The notes: generated by a model from the letters alone, not told the origin. DNA of 64,000 nt from Acanthacorydalis orientalis (GCA_034766995.1 CM068317.1:7935001-7999000); one strand, 5' to 3'. Numbered from the stretch's first letter, positions 1-12,568 are shown. Numbers and translations are program-made.

Positions 1-268
1 AATTATCAGTGCTCCTAAAAGATATTTTACATAAATGGTATTTGTTATTTGACTGTGTCTGTTTCTAACACAAGAATTTTAATTTTTCATATAAATTTGA
101 CATGTATCCAGCCATTTGCAATGGTATGTTGACTTTTGTATTAGAATCATCATAAAAGAATTACTATGCAATTATTATTTCAAGACTTGAAATGTACCAT
201 TAATAATACCTACCGTAAAATTTGTTGATTTTCTTGTACTATCTTACAAATTTACATTTAATTATCTT

Positions 269-272
269 TATA

Positions 273-337
<65 letters not shown>

Positions 338-356
338 AAATGTGTGTGTGTGTGTA
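269..356. repeat. (TA)n-(TG)n compound microsatellite
   Basis: Near-pure TA dinucleotide run ending in a short TG tract. Confidence 0.95.
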
Positions 357-659
357 CGTATGTACATTGTTTGGGTAGCAACTAAGAAAATGCTTACTGG
401 TGTAGATTATTGAGGTACCGTGAAGAAACTGTTAAAAAATTATAATTTAAGACAGCAAAATTCATTTTAATGGAAAAATTAATAACTTGTTTTTATCCAA
501 AGCAAGTAAAATTTAATATGCATATAACTGGAGTATCTTTGTAAAAATGTAAAAAAAATTACTTCATATTTAGTATATATTCTTTTTTAATTTTAATTGT
601 GTAATATATAAATTAATTAAGATAAGTATTTTTTAATACTTTTATAAATATTCATATAT

Positions 660-860
660 TCATACACACAGGTCCACACACACCCATGCACAGGTATACA
701 CACTCATGCACAGGTATACACTTTCATGCACAGGTATATGCACACACACATACAGGTATATGCACACACACATACAGGTATATGCATACACATATACAGG
801 TATATGCACACACACATGCAGGTGTACACACACAGGTACACGTCCACCTACATACGCACG

Positions 861-865
<5 letters not shown>
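660..865. repeat. Minisatellite, 20-22 bp units rich in CA/TG
   Basis: About nine imperfect units share a core CAGGTATA followed by CACACA or CATGCA blocks. Early units are about 20 bp (CAGGTATACACACTCATGCA), later ones about 22 bp with extra CA. A (TA)n array follows directly. The open frames crossing it on both strands are repeat translations, not genes. Confidence 0.9.

Positions 866-907
<42 letters not shown>
865..907. repeat. (TA)n microsatellite
   Basis: TA run joined to the end of the minisatellite. Confidence 0.95.
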
Positions 908-909
<2 letters not shown>

Positions 910-1217
910 ACGTGTTTGTAAGTTCATTATTAGTTTTATACTCAAATTAATTTCTTCAAAGGAATATTTCATCTAATGTAGTTTTATATGTTCTGTGCAT
1001 ATATTCTGCTATGTGTTTTCATTTTATTTTATTAATTTTTATTGTTCTTATTATTAAAATATCACATTTTATAATATTAATTGGTTAAAATAACTATTAA
1101 AATATTTATACAAATTTGATTTTACTGAATAAATATTAAGTTCATTTTTTTGGATATGTTTGGAAGGTAAAATAAGTTGAAACTGATAATGAACATTTCA
1201 CGTAACTTGTATGTGTG

Positions 1218-1218
1218 A

Positions 1219-1278
<60 letters not shown>

Positions 1279-1300
1279 CAAATTCATTTAACACATTAAG

Positions 1301-1368
<68 letters not shown>

Positions 1369-1370
1369 AC
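1218..1370. repeat. Two (TA)n arrays, the second with a (TG)n tail
   Basis: TA runs at about 1218-1276 and 1303-1356, separated by a short unique spacer; the second passes into TG. Confidence 0.95.
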
Positions 1371-1516
1371 GTGCACACATGTACATACCTTTTGTGATCG
1401 TGATGCTTACATAACATTATAATTTGGAACGTTTTACAGTTGTAGACAAATGAACAGAACACGTATTATTCAGTATGTTACTGCTTACATTTTACCTTAA
1501 GAAATTAGAAATTATT

Positions 1517-1519
<3 letters not shown>

Positions 1520-1568
<49 letters not shown>

Positions 1569-1569
1569 G
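1520..1569. repeat. (TA)n microsatellite
   Basis: TA run with one TG interruption near its end. Confidence 0.95.
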
Positions 1570-2848
1570 AAATATATATTAACGATATAGTGACATATAT
1601 ATTCTATAGAAAATAATATTAATATTTTTACGATCTTTTTAGGCGTTTTACTGGAATTATTTCACAATGTAGGTGGAATTTCATAATTTACTACAACAAA
1701 ATTTATTACTAGTTATTATTCCATAAATAATGTTTTAATTTGTTTAAATTAAAAAAAATACTGTTTTAATTCTTTTGATTTAAAAGTGTTTTGCGTATTT
1801 CATAAATAATTAATAATTCAAATTTGAAACAAAATTAAATATACCATTATAAAGAAAATTTATTTGTTGCAGGATAATGTATCGAAAAATTTTGGAACAA
1901 TATTTTTGCATATAAATATTGTATTGTGAAAAGTGATATGTAATTTATAAAGAAATAAATTAAATTCTTATCAGGTATGTTGAACACGTTTAACTTTTAT
2001 TTATAAAATTGAAAAATATATTAACCAATTATTGTTTCTCTACTTTACACATTTAATAAATTATATAATTTTTTACATTTTTAATTTTTATAATTATAAT
2101 AAAAACGTTAGTTTAGGTAATGTATTTACTTAATACTTATGTCTTTTACTTTTAATTAGATCATTCTTAATTAAAAAGGAGACCAGATAAATCCACAACT
2201 TTCCAGAATATCGACACTGTCCAGTGATAAACAGGTATTTATAAAAAAATTAATAAAACTATAATGAGTATTTTATATTCGTTATTAACAATTATTACTG
2301 ATTTAATCAAAGTTAATATCAATGTCCACCTGAGTTTTGTTAAAACTCTATGAAAATATTAAATTTTTTTAAGGTTCTTTATTTAGATGATTATAAATGT
2401 TTTTATTAACAATATGAACATTGTTTTAATATAAATTATACATTTTATATTGGTTTTGATAACATGAGTGCAGTCAAATATGTGTAGGAAATATGTATGA
2501 AAAGTAGTCAGTATTTTTAAAAAGAGTCCAATTATGTAGGCAGTTTTTTTTTTAAAAAAAATAACTATTTTATTATTCTATATCCTTACATTTATTTTAC
2601 TTGTAGAATATAAATGTATTGCAGTGAGCAATATTGGAAATAATTTATATAGTCTTGATATTGACTTTTGAAATAACTTTCTTTCCTCAAAATAAGTACT
2701 TAGGGTCAAAATAGATCCGTATATGATCTATACAAAAAAGAAATATTTTATTTCCTTTTACATTTCTGGTTTAATTCAATTTAATACAAAATAATACATA
2801 AAATTTCTATACGAAAAAAACATAAATTGAATACATAAATACTTTATT

Positions 2849-4495
2849 TCATACACTGGGGACACACGGATTTGGTATGAGTTTTACATATAAATTTGTT
2901 GCAGAGTTTGCACTTTGATGTGTGCTTGTTGTCCGATTTTTCGCATAAACTACAGCGGCCTCTTTTTTATCAGTTCGTTTACTTATAGATGTCATCGGTG
3001 AAGAGTATTTTGTATTAAATGCTGTAAGGCTAGCTATTAAATTTTGACAGTTTAGAGACCGTGTGGGATGAACTCTTCTAACCATATGCTCCTTTATCAA
3101 AGATTCGTTATGCGTTTCGATAAAGAGCCTTCGTCTATGTTGTTTATTGATGTTCCAATCTGGGAAAATACTAGTAAAAAGAACAAATGTATTGTTCACT
3201 GATATGTCTAATATGTTTGAGAACACAACTAGCAATCTGTTTGTTTTCATTTTAAAGTGTAACAAGCTACCTTTTTATCAATCATATCAATGCTAACTTT
3301 GGTCTTATTATAATCTAAAATGACTTGTGGCTTTTTTCGGTGTCATTTGCAAGTTCTTTACTTTTATATAAGCTACTTTAAAGGATAACGCACCTATTCT
3401 TTTTTTGTATATAAGACACCATGGTAGTATCTCGGGTAAACGCAAACGTTGACAGAACCACAGTTTTACCTTCATATTTAAAAATACAGGCAGAATTAAT
3501 GTTTTTTTTCATATGGTTTTTCATATGTTTTTTTTTTCATTTGCATTTCAGCAACATTGCCTAAGTTCATACGATGTGAAAAAATTAACAAACGTAAGAT
3601 TTTTACCTTTTAGCTTTGTTGAACTTAAATCAAGTACCACCCGTAAACCTTAGTTTCTCTCAAGTGATGCACCAGCTTCCTTTCTTGTATACACTTGAAT
3701 GCTCCATACGTATGTATTTATGGTATCGCAAAGTATTCAAAATTTTATTCCATACTTTGGTTTCTTCGGCATGTATTGCCGAAACGGCCACCTATCTGAA
3801 AATCCAACCAACTACTCGTCAGTCGTTACGTTTTCACCTAGATTTAGTAATTTTGGTAACATCTCAACCCACTTTTTCCCCAACACCCGAATTGGGGCCA
3901 ACTTATTCGTATTTTTACGAGCAAGCAGTGTGCTGCGATCATCAAATCTTATGAATTTTGAAGTAACTTTGAATGGTTTCAAGGACGTAGTAGCACGGAA
4001 AATATGTTTATCTCTGCTCGTTCCACAAGATTACAGTTGCTTCGTTATGTGATCTGTATACACCAGCTAATATCAAAAGACCAATGAATGATTCCAGTTC
4101 TATGTTATCCAAAGATTTCCAGTTTCCTTTATTTACACGTTGTCCTTCCAAATTTGTATTATCAATTATAATTTGTTCAATATTTTTTGTAATAAGTAAT
4201 TGAAATCTGAAATTTCATCATATATACGAGTAACTGCGTATCTTGTAATTCTTGGAGTTATCTGCATTACATTTGAGGATGAAGCTCGACCACCCTGTGT
4301 AAACAGATCAAAATACCATTGAATATTTTTATCTTTGGATAAGTATGACGTTATCGGTACTTCTGAGTAAATGTTGCCCTCAGTGTCATAAATATTTTCA
4401 TCCAATTTCACATCATCTCAAGTATCTGAGCACGTATCGTCTCTAAATGATAATGCACCCTCGAAAACTATTTCATTTTCCTTCACCCGTGACAT
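2849..4495 (-). pseudogene. piggyBac transposase pseudogene
   Basis: Reading right to left, an ATG at 4495 starts a frame with a TGA after 25 codons. The frame continues through 4411-4166 with ITRYAVTRIYDEISDF, matching the conserved TPRITR-Y region of piggyBac transposases. Beyond a shift lie NWKSLDNIELESFIGLLILA, a fold-typical block, then TNKLAPIRVLGKKWVEMLPK, PKYGIKF and GLRVVLDLSS, each near a known landmark of the DDD catalytic core. The last 138 codons (3265-2849) resemble the C-terminal part ending in the zinc-binding cysteine-rich domain, but most cysteines are replaced. Frameshifts and stops separate all blocks, so no active enzyme can be made. Small plus-strand frames at 3.6-4.05 kb are shadows of it. 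Confidence 0.88.
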
Positions 4496-4830
4496 TGTAC
4501 AAAGATTTTTTTTTATGTAAATAGTGGCAAAATCATTTTTTTAAATTACATTTACTCTTTACATAAAATAGGTGTTTACCTGATTTATAAAATAACTCTC
4601 ACTAGTTTATAAAACAATAATTAATATTCTAAAATTTCGTAAACTCTAAACGTAGCACAAAAAGCTTCTACAGGAAACACTGAACAGATTTCGTTAGTTG
4701 TAAAATTTATTTATGTATATATTCTCTCTCTTTGTGATTTTGAAAACGTGTGATTACTACGAATATACAACCATGTAAAAATCTAATGCAAATGTGAAAC
4801 AACATTATAATTCGTATTACTATTTCCCTG

Positions 4831-4831
<1 letters not shown>

Positions 4832-4890
<59 letters not shown>
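4832..4890. repeat. (TA)n-(TG)n microsatellite inside the piggyBac relic
   Basis: TA run followed by TG repeats, between the transposase remnant and the right end of the element. Confidence 0.95.
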
Positions 4891-4891
<1 letters not shown>

Positions 4892-5160
4892 GTAAGAAGA
4901 TTTTACACTCAAAATAATATAAATAACAGCAAATTAAGCACTAAAAATTAATGTAGGTCATTTAAGACTCAAGGATCTTTAGTGTTACTTATTTTATAGC
5001 GGTGTAACGTTTAATAGTAATTTATTGAATTTTTGTAAAATATATGTTTAAAATATATCAGTCCCTAAGTTACACATTCGTAATATTTATATTTTTGAAA
5101 ATATTTTGGAGGAAATTTTCCTTTCGGTCGAAATAGACCCGAGGGACGGATGAAGGTTAA

Positions 5161-5236
5161 TTATAGTCCCTTAAAGTACATATTTTGTTATGTAGAATGT
5201 TTAGTATTTTCAAAAATATGTATAAAAATTTGACAA

Positions 5237-5312
<76 letters not shown>

Positions 5313-6148
5313 ACGTATAATCAATTCCTGTTATAATGAGCATGCAGTGTTCACAGATATAGTAAGAGAATGTTTACATGAGTATTAGTTGATGTATATT
5401 TCCATATATTTACGTTGTTGTTGAATGTTGTTCTTTGCCTAGTAGCAGTAAACTTCATTTTTACAATAAAAAGAGATAACATTGCCCATCTTTATTCTTA
5501 TCTTCAAATTATTCTACTCATTCTCAAATACTAAAGTTAGCTATATGCTTACCAATATCATTATGAATTTAATTACCACCTAATGTTAATTTATTTCTAA
5601 AATTTACACACATCTTAACATAATAAAAACATCAACGTTGTTTCCAGATATTTTACACATCTATTATTAAATTTTTTTTGAAAATATATTTTCTTCAAAC
5701 GTAATTTATTTCAAATTCTTAAGATTTGTGTAGGAAATGTTATTGTATGAATTTATTTATCATTTGTGTAATGAGGTACAGTTGTAATGATGAAATATAT
5801 TCTATTATGCAGGGTTATATATATATATATATTGTATATATACATACATACATACATACATATATACACATTTTCATATTAGATATTTATTGATATTTAT
5901 ATTATGACCTCAAAATATTGCTGCATTGTTGATTACTCTGTGATTAATGTTTTCATTAATAATTAATTTAAATTTGTTTTGTGTCGTTTTTACATTATTT
6001 TCTTTTTTTATTAATTATCATATACAGTGACTAATATCGAATCTAATTGACTCTCCATCGAAAAAGTTGATTTTTCATGAAGGCACAATAAATATAGTAA
6101 GAAAAGTTAATTTTATTCAGTTAGATCTTATTTATATATTCCTGTAGG

Positions 6149-6211
<63 letters not shown>
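5161..6211. other. Intergenic, no gene seen
   Basis: AT-rich DNA with TA arrays (including about 5239-5313 with a TG tail, and 6152-6200 passing into CA) and a short CATA-repeat at about 5841-5862. No coding or RNA feature recognised. Confidence 0.8.
5239..5313. repeat. (TA)n-(TG)n microsatellite
   Basis: Over 50 bp of TA followed by a TG tract. Confidence 0.95.

Positions 6212-6212
<1 letters not shown>
6152..6212. repeat. (TA)n-(CA)n microsatellite abutting the Tigger-like element
   Basis: The TA run passes into CA repeats and touches the left inverted repeat of the next element. Confidence 0.95.
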
Positions 6213-6213
<1 letters not shown>

Positions 6214-6897
6214 AGTAACTCCTGTATAATACGATCGTTAGGTTTCTAAAAAATTCCGTTATATGAATTCGTGGTACGAAACAGAGAACTAGCACAAAAA
6301 ACACAGTTCGATTTCAAAAATTAACAAAACTATACTATTTTCTTTTTTATAGCTAAGAGAAATGTGTTTATTAAAAGAATCAATAATTAATCAAAAGTAT
6401 TACAAATTAATATTACATATTTTTTTTCTTCTTCATCACTGATAAACACCATCACACGAGGAAGTTTTCTTTCTGGCAAAGTATTTTCAACTTTCGAGTT
6501 CTCTTCTGCAGCGTCTTGATTTCTATGCTGTTATTTTTGCAAAGGTGTTATTTTCTTTTGTTTGCTTTTACCTACGAGATCTTCATAAATTGCATTGTAT
6601 GGAGCTAAGAATTTGTAAAGTTCTCTTAAAGTTTGTACTTATTTCAGTGGGAGGATCTGTATTTAGAAAATAGAACTCCAATTGTTCTACTAATTCTATG
6701 CCCTCCTGTATGCTTCTTAGGGAAAAATTTGAACTTGGTTCATCTCAGATGCCATTCCGCCAAATATCCTCAATTCTCAAATCGTATTTGAGCGAAACCA
6801 TGTTATAGGAATGCAGTGTTTTACGGACATTTTCTTCAATTCTCGAACTATTAGAGCGAAACCGTGTTGCAAGAATGGCGTGTTATACGGGGATTAC

Positions 6898-6900
<3 letters not shown>
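6212..6900 (-). mobile_element. Internally deleted pogo/Tigger-like DNA transposon
   Basis: The left end reads CAAGTAACTCCTGTATAATA and the right end, on the minus strand, CAGGTAATCCCCGTATAACA: matching terminal inverted repeats starting CA(G/A)GTA, as in the pogo/Tigger group. Both ends sit in TA-rich DNA, as expected for TA target sites. On the minus strand, at about 6750-6640, a fragment reads FSLRSIQEGIELVEQLEFYF, like the C-terminal tail of Tigger transposases, followed by stops. Next to the right end, a unit of about 60 bp with a GAGCGAAACC core occurs twice in tandem (from about 6770 and about 6834). At 689 bp it is far shorter than an intact element of about 2-2.5 kb. Confidence 0.7.

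Positions 6901-6960
<60 letters not shown>
6901..6960. repeat. (TA)n microsatellite
   Basis: TA run starting directly at the right end of the Tigger-like element, perhaps seeded at its TA target site. Confidence 0.93.
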
Positions 6961-6961
<1 letters not shown>

Positions 6962-8601
6962 GTTTTCCTGTTTTTTCTTTAATATTATGATCTGTGTGAA
7001 TATATTAAATTTTGTAAATTATATAGAATACTTATTTTTTGTAAAAATATAGCTATATGTACCTGTTATATCAGTCATTTAGTTAATAAATTTTAATATT
7101 CTTTTTCATATCTATAAACATATTGTTTGATTGAAAATTGTTTTTTTTGAGCTAACGCCATATGTATTTTGAAATGTTATAAATATGACTGTCATAACAG
7201 ATAGTATGTACCAGTAACTTTTACTACTTATAATTTTATAACTGCTTCAGCAGCAGTTTCATGAAAAACTAATCAGAGCAATAAAATTAATTCCATTGCT
7301 CATTTTTTTTATAAAGTACGAACATTTTTAAAATTTGTGACAAAATAAAACTTATACTTTGTTTTTACAATTCTGTCGAGTAAAAAATTGAGAAAACAAT
7401 ACGAACATTACTTTATATTTGATATTTTACATAAAATTTCCCTGGACGAAGTTTTAAAACAGTCTTTACATTTCGAACAAGTCATTTGAGATTTTCTCAT
7501 GAATTACAATATCTAAAAGTTAGAAAACGTTTTTTGATTTTTATTTTAAAATAAGAAATATACAAAGTATTTAAAATAAAGTATTTCTATGTACATTTTA
7601 AATAGTAAAAATATATATTTGGTGGTAATTTTATCTAACCAATTGTGTCTTAATTGTTTACATGATAATTTTGTAGTTTACCATTTATTTTGATATTCAA
7701 ACGAAGCACATATACATATACGAATATAGTAGAATATAAAAAATATATTTTTTTTACAAATTTGAATTTAGATCAGAATTAATTGTGCATTTTACGCAAA
7801 AACATAGTAGGACACTAGAACTAATAAAATATAAACAGGTAACAAGCACGTGATGTGAGTAATTCCTTTTTATGACTATTGAAAATGTGACTCCTATTGC
7901 AGTCATTGCTTACTAGCTTCTTAACAGCCATGACTATTATGGTAGTAATTGTTCTTCAACGTGTTAACATATTTTATTTTATTTAATTTAGAGGTTAAAT
8001 ATATATTCTTTTATAAAAGTTTACACGATTTATAAACATTTGTTTGGAATAAATCTTTTTAACTACCACCTAGTGTGTCTTATATATTCTTTATAGCAGA
8101 AAGAAATTTTAATTTACATAATTTAAATTAGATTTACTTATTCACAGTTGTTTATAAGTTTTTTTATATGTACTGGGACAATATCATTGTTTTTAATTTA
8201 GGGAGGGATATTCGTGCTTGATGCGCGGAATTCAATTCTTATCGCATTAAATATAAATGCAAAATTTGTACTCTATTAAGGACACAACTAGTTATTTTTG
8301 AACGTAGTAGATTTGAGCTTCATTATTAGTCTTACAAAAAGAATGAAATTATAGTATTCAAAATATTAACTAATCAAATTCATTTGTATAATATTTTCTC
8401 TAAATATACATAAATACAGAATAAATAAAAGTATTCCTCTCTTTTTAAATTAAAGCAGTTTTTATTGCATTCATAGATTCTATATCAGAAGTTAATATTC
8501 CGCAGCTAAATAAATTTACGTGAATTGCGTTCTGTTATCGGCCGATAATATGTGATCTCTATTTATGAACAATATAATTTTAATTAATAATGTTATATGT
8601 G

Positions 8602-8658
<57 letters not shown>

Positions 8659-10624
8659 AATGTACGTTAATACTTTAACTAATGTAATGACAGTTTTCAA
8701 TTAATAGTTACATGTTTGATCGAATTTCGAGGGCAGTGTCCATTAGGCAAGCTAATTTGAATCGGAATACATTGTAAAAATATTCCTTTAATCATGTATT
8801 CGAAAACTACGCTGAATCTAGATGTTTTTACCCGTTACTAAAGGACGATACTTTATAGTAAATGAAGACACAAATATTTTTGAACTACGTTATAATTTAA
8901 CTTGACCCATCTAATGGATGGTGGTGGCAGATTTTACTATTTTTTTTATTCAGTATATTTTTTATTAGTGTTGTGTGTTCTATAATCTTTTTTATACTGC
9001 TTTTCAATATAATTTCCACATATTTTATGTAATTTGTAAAAGTTAAATATCTGGCTGAATTAGGATGATTTGTATTTAGGGGTAATTAAAATACAATAAG
9101 TATTAAATAAATACTCCAGTTTAAATACAGAGAATTCTTTTAATTTAGAAATTGTTTAAAGAAGAGACAATGATATGAATATAAATATTTACAAGTATGC
9201 TATAATGACATCACTAATGATCAATAATTAATTAAAAGCAAATACATGCTTCCAATATATTATAACAATATCAGAATTAAAAAATAAGAATAATATTAAT
9301 ATAATTGAAAATAAAAAAATTGAGAACTACTTTAATTTTCATTTAGTATCACTAAAACATTCTCGCTAAATTTTTTAGATACATAAATGAATCAATTAGT
9401 AATAAATGCTTCTATTGTGTAGCAAAATATTAATACTCGATTCATTCACTGAATGAAACTCTAAAACTTCATGCATGTTCCATTCGTTATATGTGCAATA
9501 ATTTATACATAGTTTGCTTACTTTCATTTGGAAAAATAACTTCCAGAACTAAAATATTTAAGTTATTTTACATTTTGATTTATAATACAAACAATTTATG
9601 GATTAATACAATTTGAAATGGAAGAAATTTTCAGTGAACAATATAATTTATTTCATATATATATAAATATTTTTCCTTTGCAAATTATTTATAAAATGAA
9701 ACGGCGTTCACTGTAAATTTGTTGTGAACTAAATAGTCGTTGAACAGAATATTATACTTCTAGTGTATTTTTCTCTGCTATAAAATTACTGATGCAAGAT
9801 TTGGGTTCCTTAAGTTTTGATTTAATATATTTTGGGTGGAATCAATTTTTCTACTAATATGTTTTAAAATACTTTATTTTAATTGTTTAATTTACAACTA
9901 TCGATATGCTTTGTTGTTTATTTCATAGCCTAAAGTACTTAAAATTACTGAGACTTTTTGTACAGATGCAACAAGTGGACAAGTTTTGAAAAATGATAAA
10001 AATGCTGTGCATTTGTTGCATTTGAACAGAACAATGTTAAACAATTTTTTTTTTAATTAAGTAGAAAATAAAGTTTTTGAACGATGATATTCTACTTAAA
10101 TGTGAATAAATTACCTACTGAAAAATAAAAATTGTTTGGTATAAATACATGAGATCTTCATATAATACAGATTACTGAAAGCGAGAATAGATCAGTACAA
10201 AATTTGAGATAAATACGGTTGATGCAAATAAATACTGTTAAATAATTAATATTTAAAAACAAGAAAAAGGTTTTGCTCGAAATGCCCATTTTCAGTATGC
10301 TTGTTTTAAAACACTAGACTAGACAATAATTTTACTGGGTTAATAATATTACGTTGATTAAAATGTAATTTTCTTGGAATTCTAATTTTTAGAATAATTT
10401 TAACTATTTTAAACTAAGCTAAATACTTAATCGTTAATATGCCAAAAATATGTACATGAAATAAAACAAAGAAAATGTACGGATTCTTCTTTTTTAAATA
10501 CTTAATTAATAAAAATCAACACGGTTATATACTTTTTTGACACATGTACCACCCAATACGGTGGATATACTCGTGTGATTTAAATTGCAAATTTGGCCTT
10601 TAATTTTCTTGGAAAGCACATAAG
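6961..10624. other. Intergenic or distal 3' UTR, no gene seen
   Basis: AT-rich DNA downstream of cut with one TA array (8604-8651). No open frame of coding quality. Part of it could be an extended cut 3' UTR. Confidence 0.75.
8604..8651. repeat. (TA)n microsatellite
   Basis: Pure TA run. Confidence 0.95.
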
Positions 10625-10630
10625 TTTATT
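10625..10630 (-). terminator. Candidate polyadenylation signal AATAAA for cut
   Basis: The plus strand reads TTTATT, so the minus strand has AATAAA about 540 nt after the stop codon. In DNA this AT-rich such hexamers occur often by chance, so this is only a candidate. Confidence 0.25.
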
Positions 10631-11172
10631 TTATGTTTGTTTAACAATTAAGCTCATTATCACAATGTTTAAACATTTGCTTTGCAAAATAGCCAGTTTT
10701 TTTTGATAATATTAATTTTTGGCTATTTAATATACTTTTCAATAATTAATAAATTGGTAACAGTCTTTAATATACAATTATTCAGCTATACACAAAAAAT
10801 TGAATAAAAACAAACAAATAATCCAAAAACAATAAACTGTTCATTGTTTAAAACAATATGTTATTGTAAACCATTTTAAAATTACGGCCATTTTGGAAAC
10901 TACATAACCTTAAAAATAAGTAATTTAATCACAATTTAATTTTAACTGGGGTAATTTTACATATTCGATGATTGCACTTAAAATGTTGCTTTAACTTAAT
11001 AATAAAATATATAGAAAAGGCATCAACCTCACTTCGTCAAGAAGTCCATTGCGGTTGTCCGTTGATATAGTATCTATGATTAAGAAAACACTAACACTAA
11101 AATTCCTGAATATAGTTTGTGACAGACTTGGGTCTTACTGGCTTTTAAAAATTTATCACTAAATAAACATTT
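10625..11172 (-). other. ct: Probable cut 3' UTR
   Basis: AT-rich sequence directly after the cut stop codon, with no competing open frame. The extent is a guess set by the first canonical AATAAA I found on the minus strand. Large developmental genes often have longer or alternative 3' UTRs, so the real end may be further left. Confidence 0.4.
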
Positions 11173-12483
11173 TTAATACTCCCATCGTTCTTCTTCGTTT
11201 TCTGTTTTAATAGTTGCTTTTTCGGGATTTGGTTCACTGTCATTTTCGGGACAGTTTTGTCTTTCGTCATTTTCTACATCGTCTTTCTGTTCAGTCTCAC
11301 CAGAACTTTGGTTGTCATTTCTCCTTTCCTCCTCGTGCCCACTTTCACTGGACGCGTCGCTTCGATCATCTTCGAACCGATCCATAACCGGCGTCGGCTC
11401 CACTCTGATCGTTTCCTCCGAATTCATTCGACCGTAGTCTTCTGTCTGCATTACACATACACCGTTTATAATGACTTCGTCACTATTAGCCGGTTTGTCT
11501 TTAACTTCGTCCTGCCACTCAGGATTGACCCATTGCGGCGCGGCCGGTTTCCGTCTAGATGTTCTTGGCGTACTACCACTAACTTGAGACACTGGTAATT
11601 CTTTTGGTTCAGGTTTTACTTCGCCATGTAAACTTCCTGTTGACATATTCGAGTCTTCTGAACCGACATTACTCTCGATGTCTTCATCGTCGTAGTCTCC
11701 GGACGGCTCACGTTTCAATGACGTCATAGTGAGATCTAAACCACTCATCTGTTCTTTGACGACGTTATTCAATGCAGATATGTCAACGTCACCGGTAGGC
11801 AATAGCCCTCTACTTATCAATGCAGCTAAATTAGTATTGGCGGCAAAGTACGGTGGATAAGGTAACGGAACGGCGCCTAATCCTATACGTTCCTTTTGAA
11901 GTTCTAATAATCTTTGGTTTAACAGCAGTCTAAATTGTACTGGATCAAACGGAGGTTGATTTCCGGATTGATCGCGAGCTGGGATATCGTTTGCCATTCC
12001 GTGTGGGCCTTGTTGTTTCAAACGCATTCTGTGATTGTGGAACCAATTTGTAATAGTTCTACTTGATAAATTCAGTTCTGCAGCTAGAAACTCGATCGTT
12101 GCAACATTCGGATATGGATCCAAATGGAAGGCCAGTCTGAGCGCTTCTTTCTGTTCTTCTGAAAAAAGAACACGCTGCTTCTTCGCAGATGGCGGTCCTG
12201 GTCCCGGTGAATTAGAATGGTAAAATTCAGATGTGTCGTTCGATGACGTATCTGAACTGTTGTCGTGTGCGCCGGGACCTGTTGATCTTCTACGTTTGTT
12301 CGCTTCTCGTCTTTCGTTTTTCAATGCTTGTAATCTATCTATATTATGAGCATCACTTAACCACAATTGCATTCGGATGAATGGCTCTCGTCCTTTGATA
12401 CTCAGCATGTGCCACGGTTTTGGTTTAGACAGAAGTTCACTGACAGAACCTTGCGATAAGCCAAGAACTGCTTCACCGAATAT
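11173..12483 (-). CDS. ct: cut terminal coding exon: rest of CUT repeat 3, homeodomain, acidic tail
   Basis: Acceptor GATCTTTTTGCAG|ATA, phase 0 in, runs 436 codons to TAA at 11175-11173. It completes CUT3 ([40 protein letters not shown]) and has a basic stretch KNERREANKRRRS that is a likely nuclear localisation signal. The Cut-class homeodomain starts KKQRVLFSEEQKEALRLAF; its recognition helix is TITNWFHNHRMRLKQQ, with His at homeodomain position 50, diagnostic of the class. The tail keeps fly-like blocks RRKPAAPQWVNP, IINGVCVMQ and FDPVQFRLLLNQRLLEL, and consensus SUMO sites (LKREP, VKPE, IKTE). It then becomes strongly acidic and ends ERWEY; fly Cut also ends in Trp-x-Tyr. Confidence 0.98.
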   Translation of the reverse strand: MFGEAVLGLSQGSVSELLSKPKPWHMLSIKGREPFIRMQLWLSDAHNIDRLQALKNERREANKRRRSTGPGAHDNSSDTSSNDTSEFYHSNSPGPGPPSAKKQRVLFSEEQKEALRLAFHLDPYPNVATIEFLAAELNLSSRTITNWFHNHRMRLKQQGPHGMANDIPARDQSGNQPPFDPVQFRLLLNQRLLELQKERIGLGAVPLPYPPYFAANTNLAALISRGLLPTGDVDISALNNVVKEQMSGLDLTMTSLKREPSGDYDDEDIESNVGSEDSNMSTGSLHGEVKPEPKELPVSQVSGSTPRTSRRKPAAPQWVNPEWQDEVKDKPANSDEVIINGVCVMQTEDYGRMNSEETIRVEPTPVMDRFEDDRSDASSESGHEEERRNDNQSSGETEQKDDVENDERQNCPENDSEPNPEKATIKTENEEERWEY

Positions 12484-12568
12484 CTGCAAAAAGATCAGTC
12501 CATTACATTAATTTCTGGCAAGATATTTATTGAAAATTTAGCAGTCTGTTATTCTTTCATTTTCTTAC
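12484..12568 (-). other. ct: cut intron splitting CUT repeat 3 (85 bp)
   Basis: A short GT-AG intron interrupts CUT3 exactly between IGQK and IFGE, in phase 0. Both flanking exon ends code for the continuous conserved segment NIGQKIFGEAVLGLSQG, which proves the junction. Confidence 0.95.

Larger units (their letters stand above)
1..2676. other. Intergenic, TA-array-rich, no gene seen
   Basis: This stretch contains several (TA)n arrays and one CA/TG-rich minisatellite. The open frames here are translations of the repeats (Tyr-Ile runs). I see nothing protein-like or RNA-like in the rest. Confidence 0.8.
2677..5156 (-). mobile_element. Degenerate piggyBac-family transposon
   Basis: The right boundary is clear: a TTAA at 5157-5160, then, read on the minus strand, CCTTCATCCGTCCCTCGGG and a GGGTCTATTTCGACC motif, a typical piggyBac end. 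The left end is uncertain; a similar GGGTCAAAATAGATCC motif lies at about 2704-2719, and a weak start near 2677 would give about 2.48 kb, close to the usual piggyBac length. Inside, on the minus strand, are broken pieces of the transposase. This is a classical cut-and-paste element that inserts at TTAA. It is inactive because the gene is full of stops and frameshifts. Confidence 0.85.

Noticed and set aside
222..413. Open frames made of Tyr-Ile repeats
   Set aside because: They are translations of (TA)n arrays; the same holds for many similar frames across the window.
3616..4052. Plus-strand frames of 112 and 117 codons
   Set aside because: They lie antisense to the piggyBac transposase remnant, whose conserved blocks read on the minus strand.
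11257..11598. Plus-strand frame of 113 codons
   Set aside because: Antisense shadow of the cut terminal exon.
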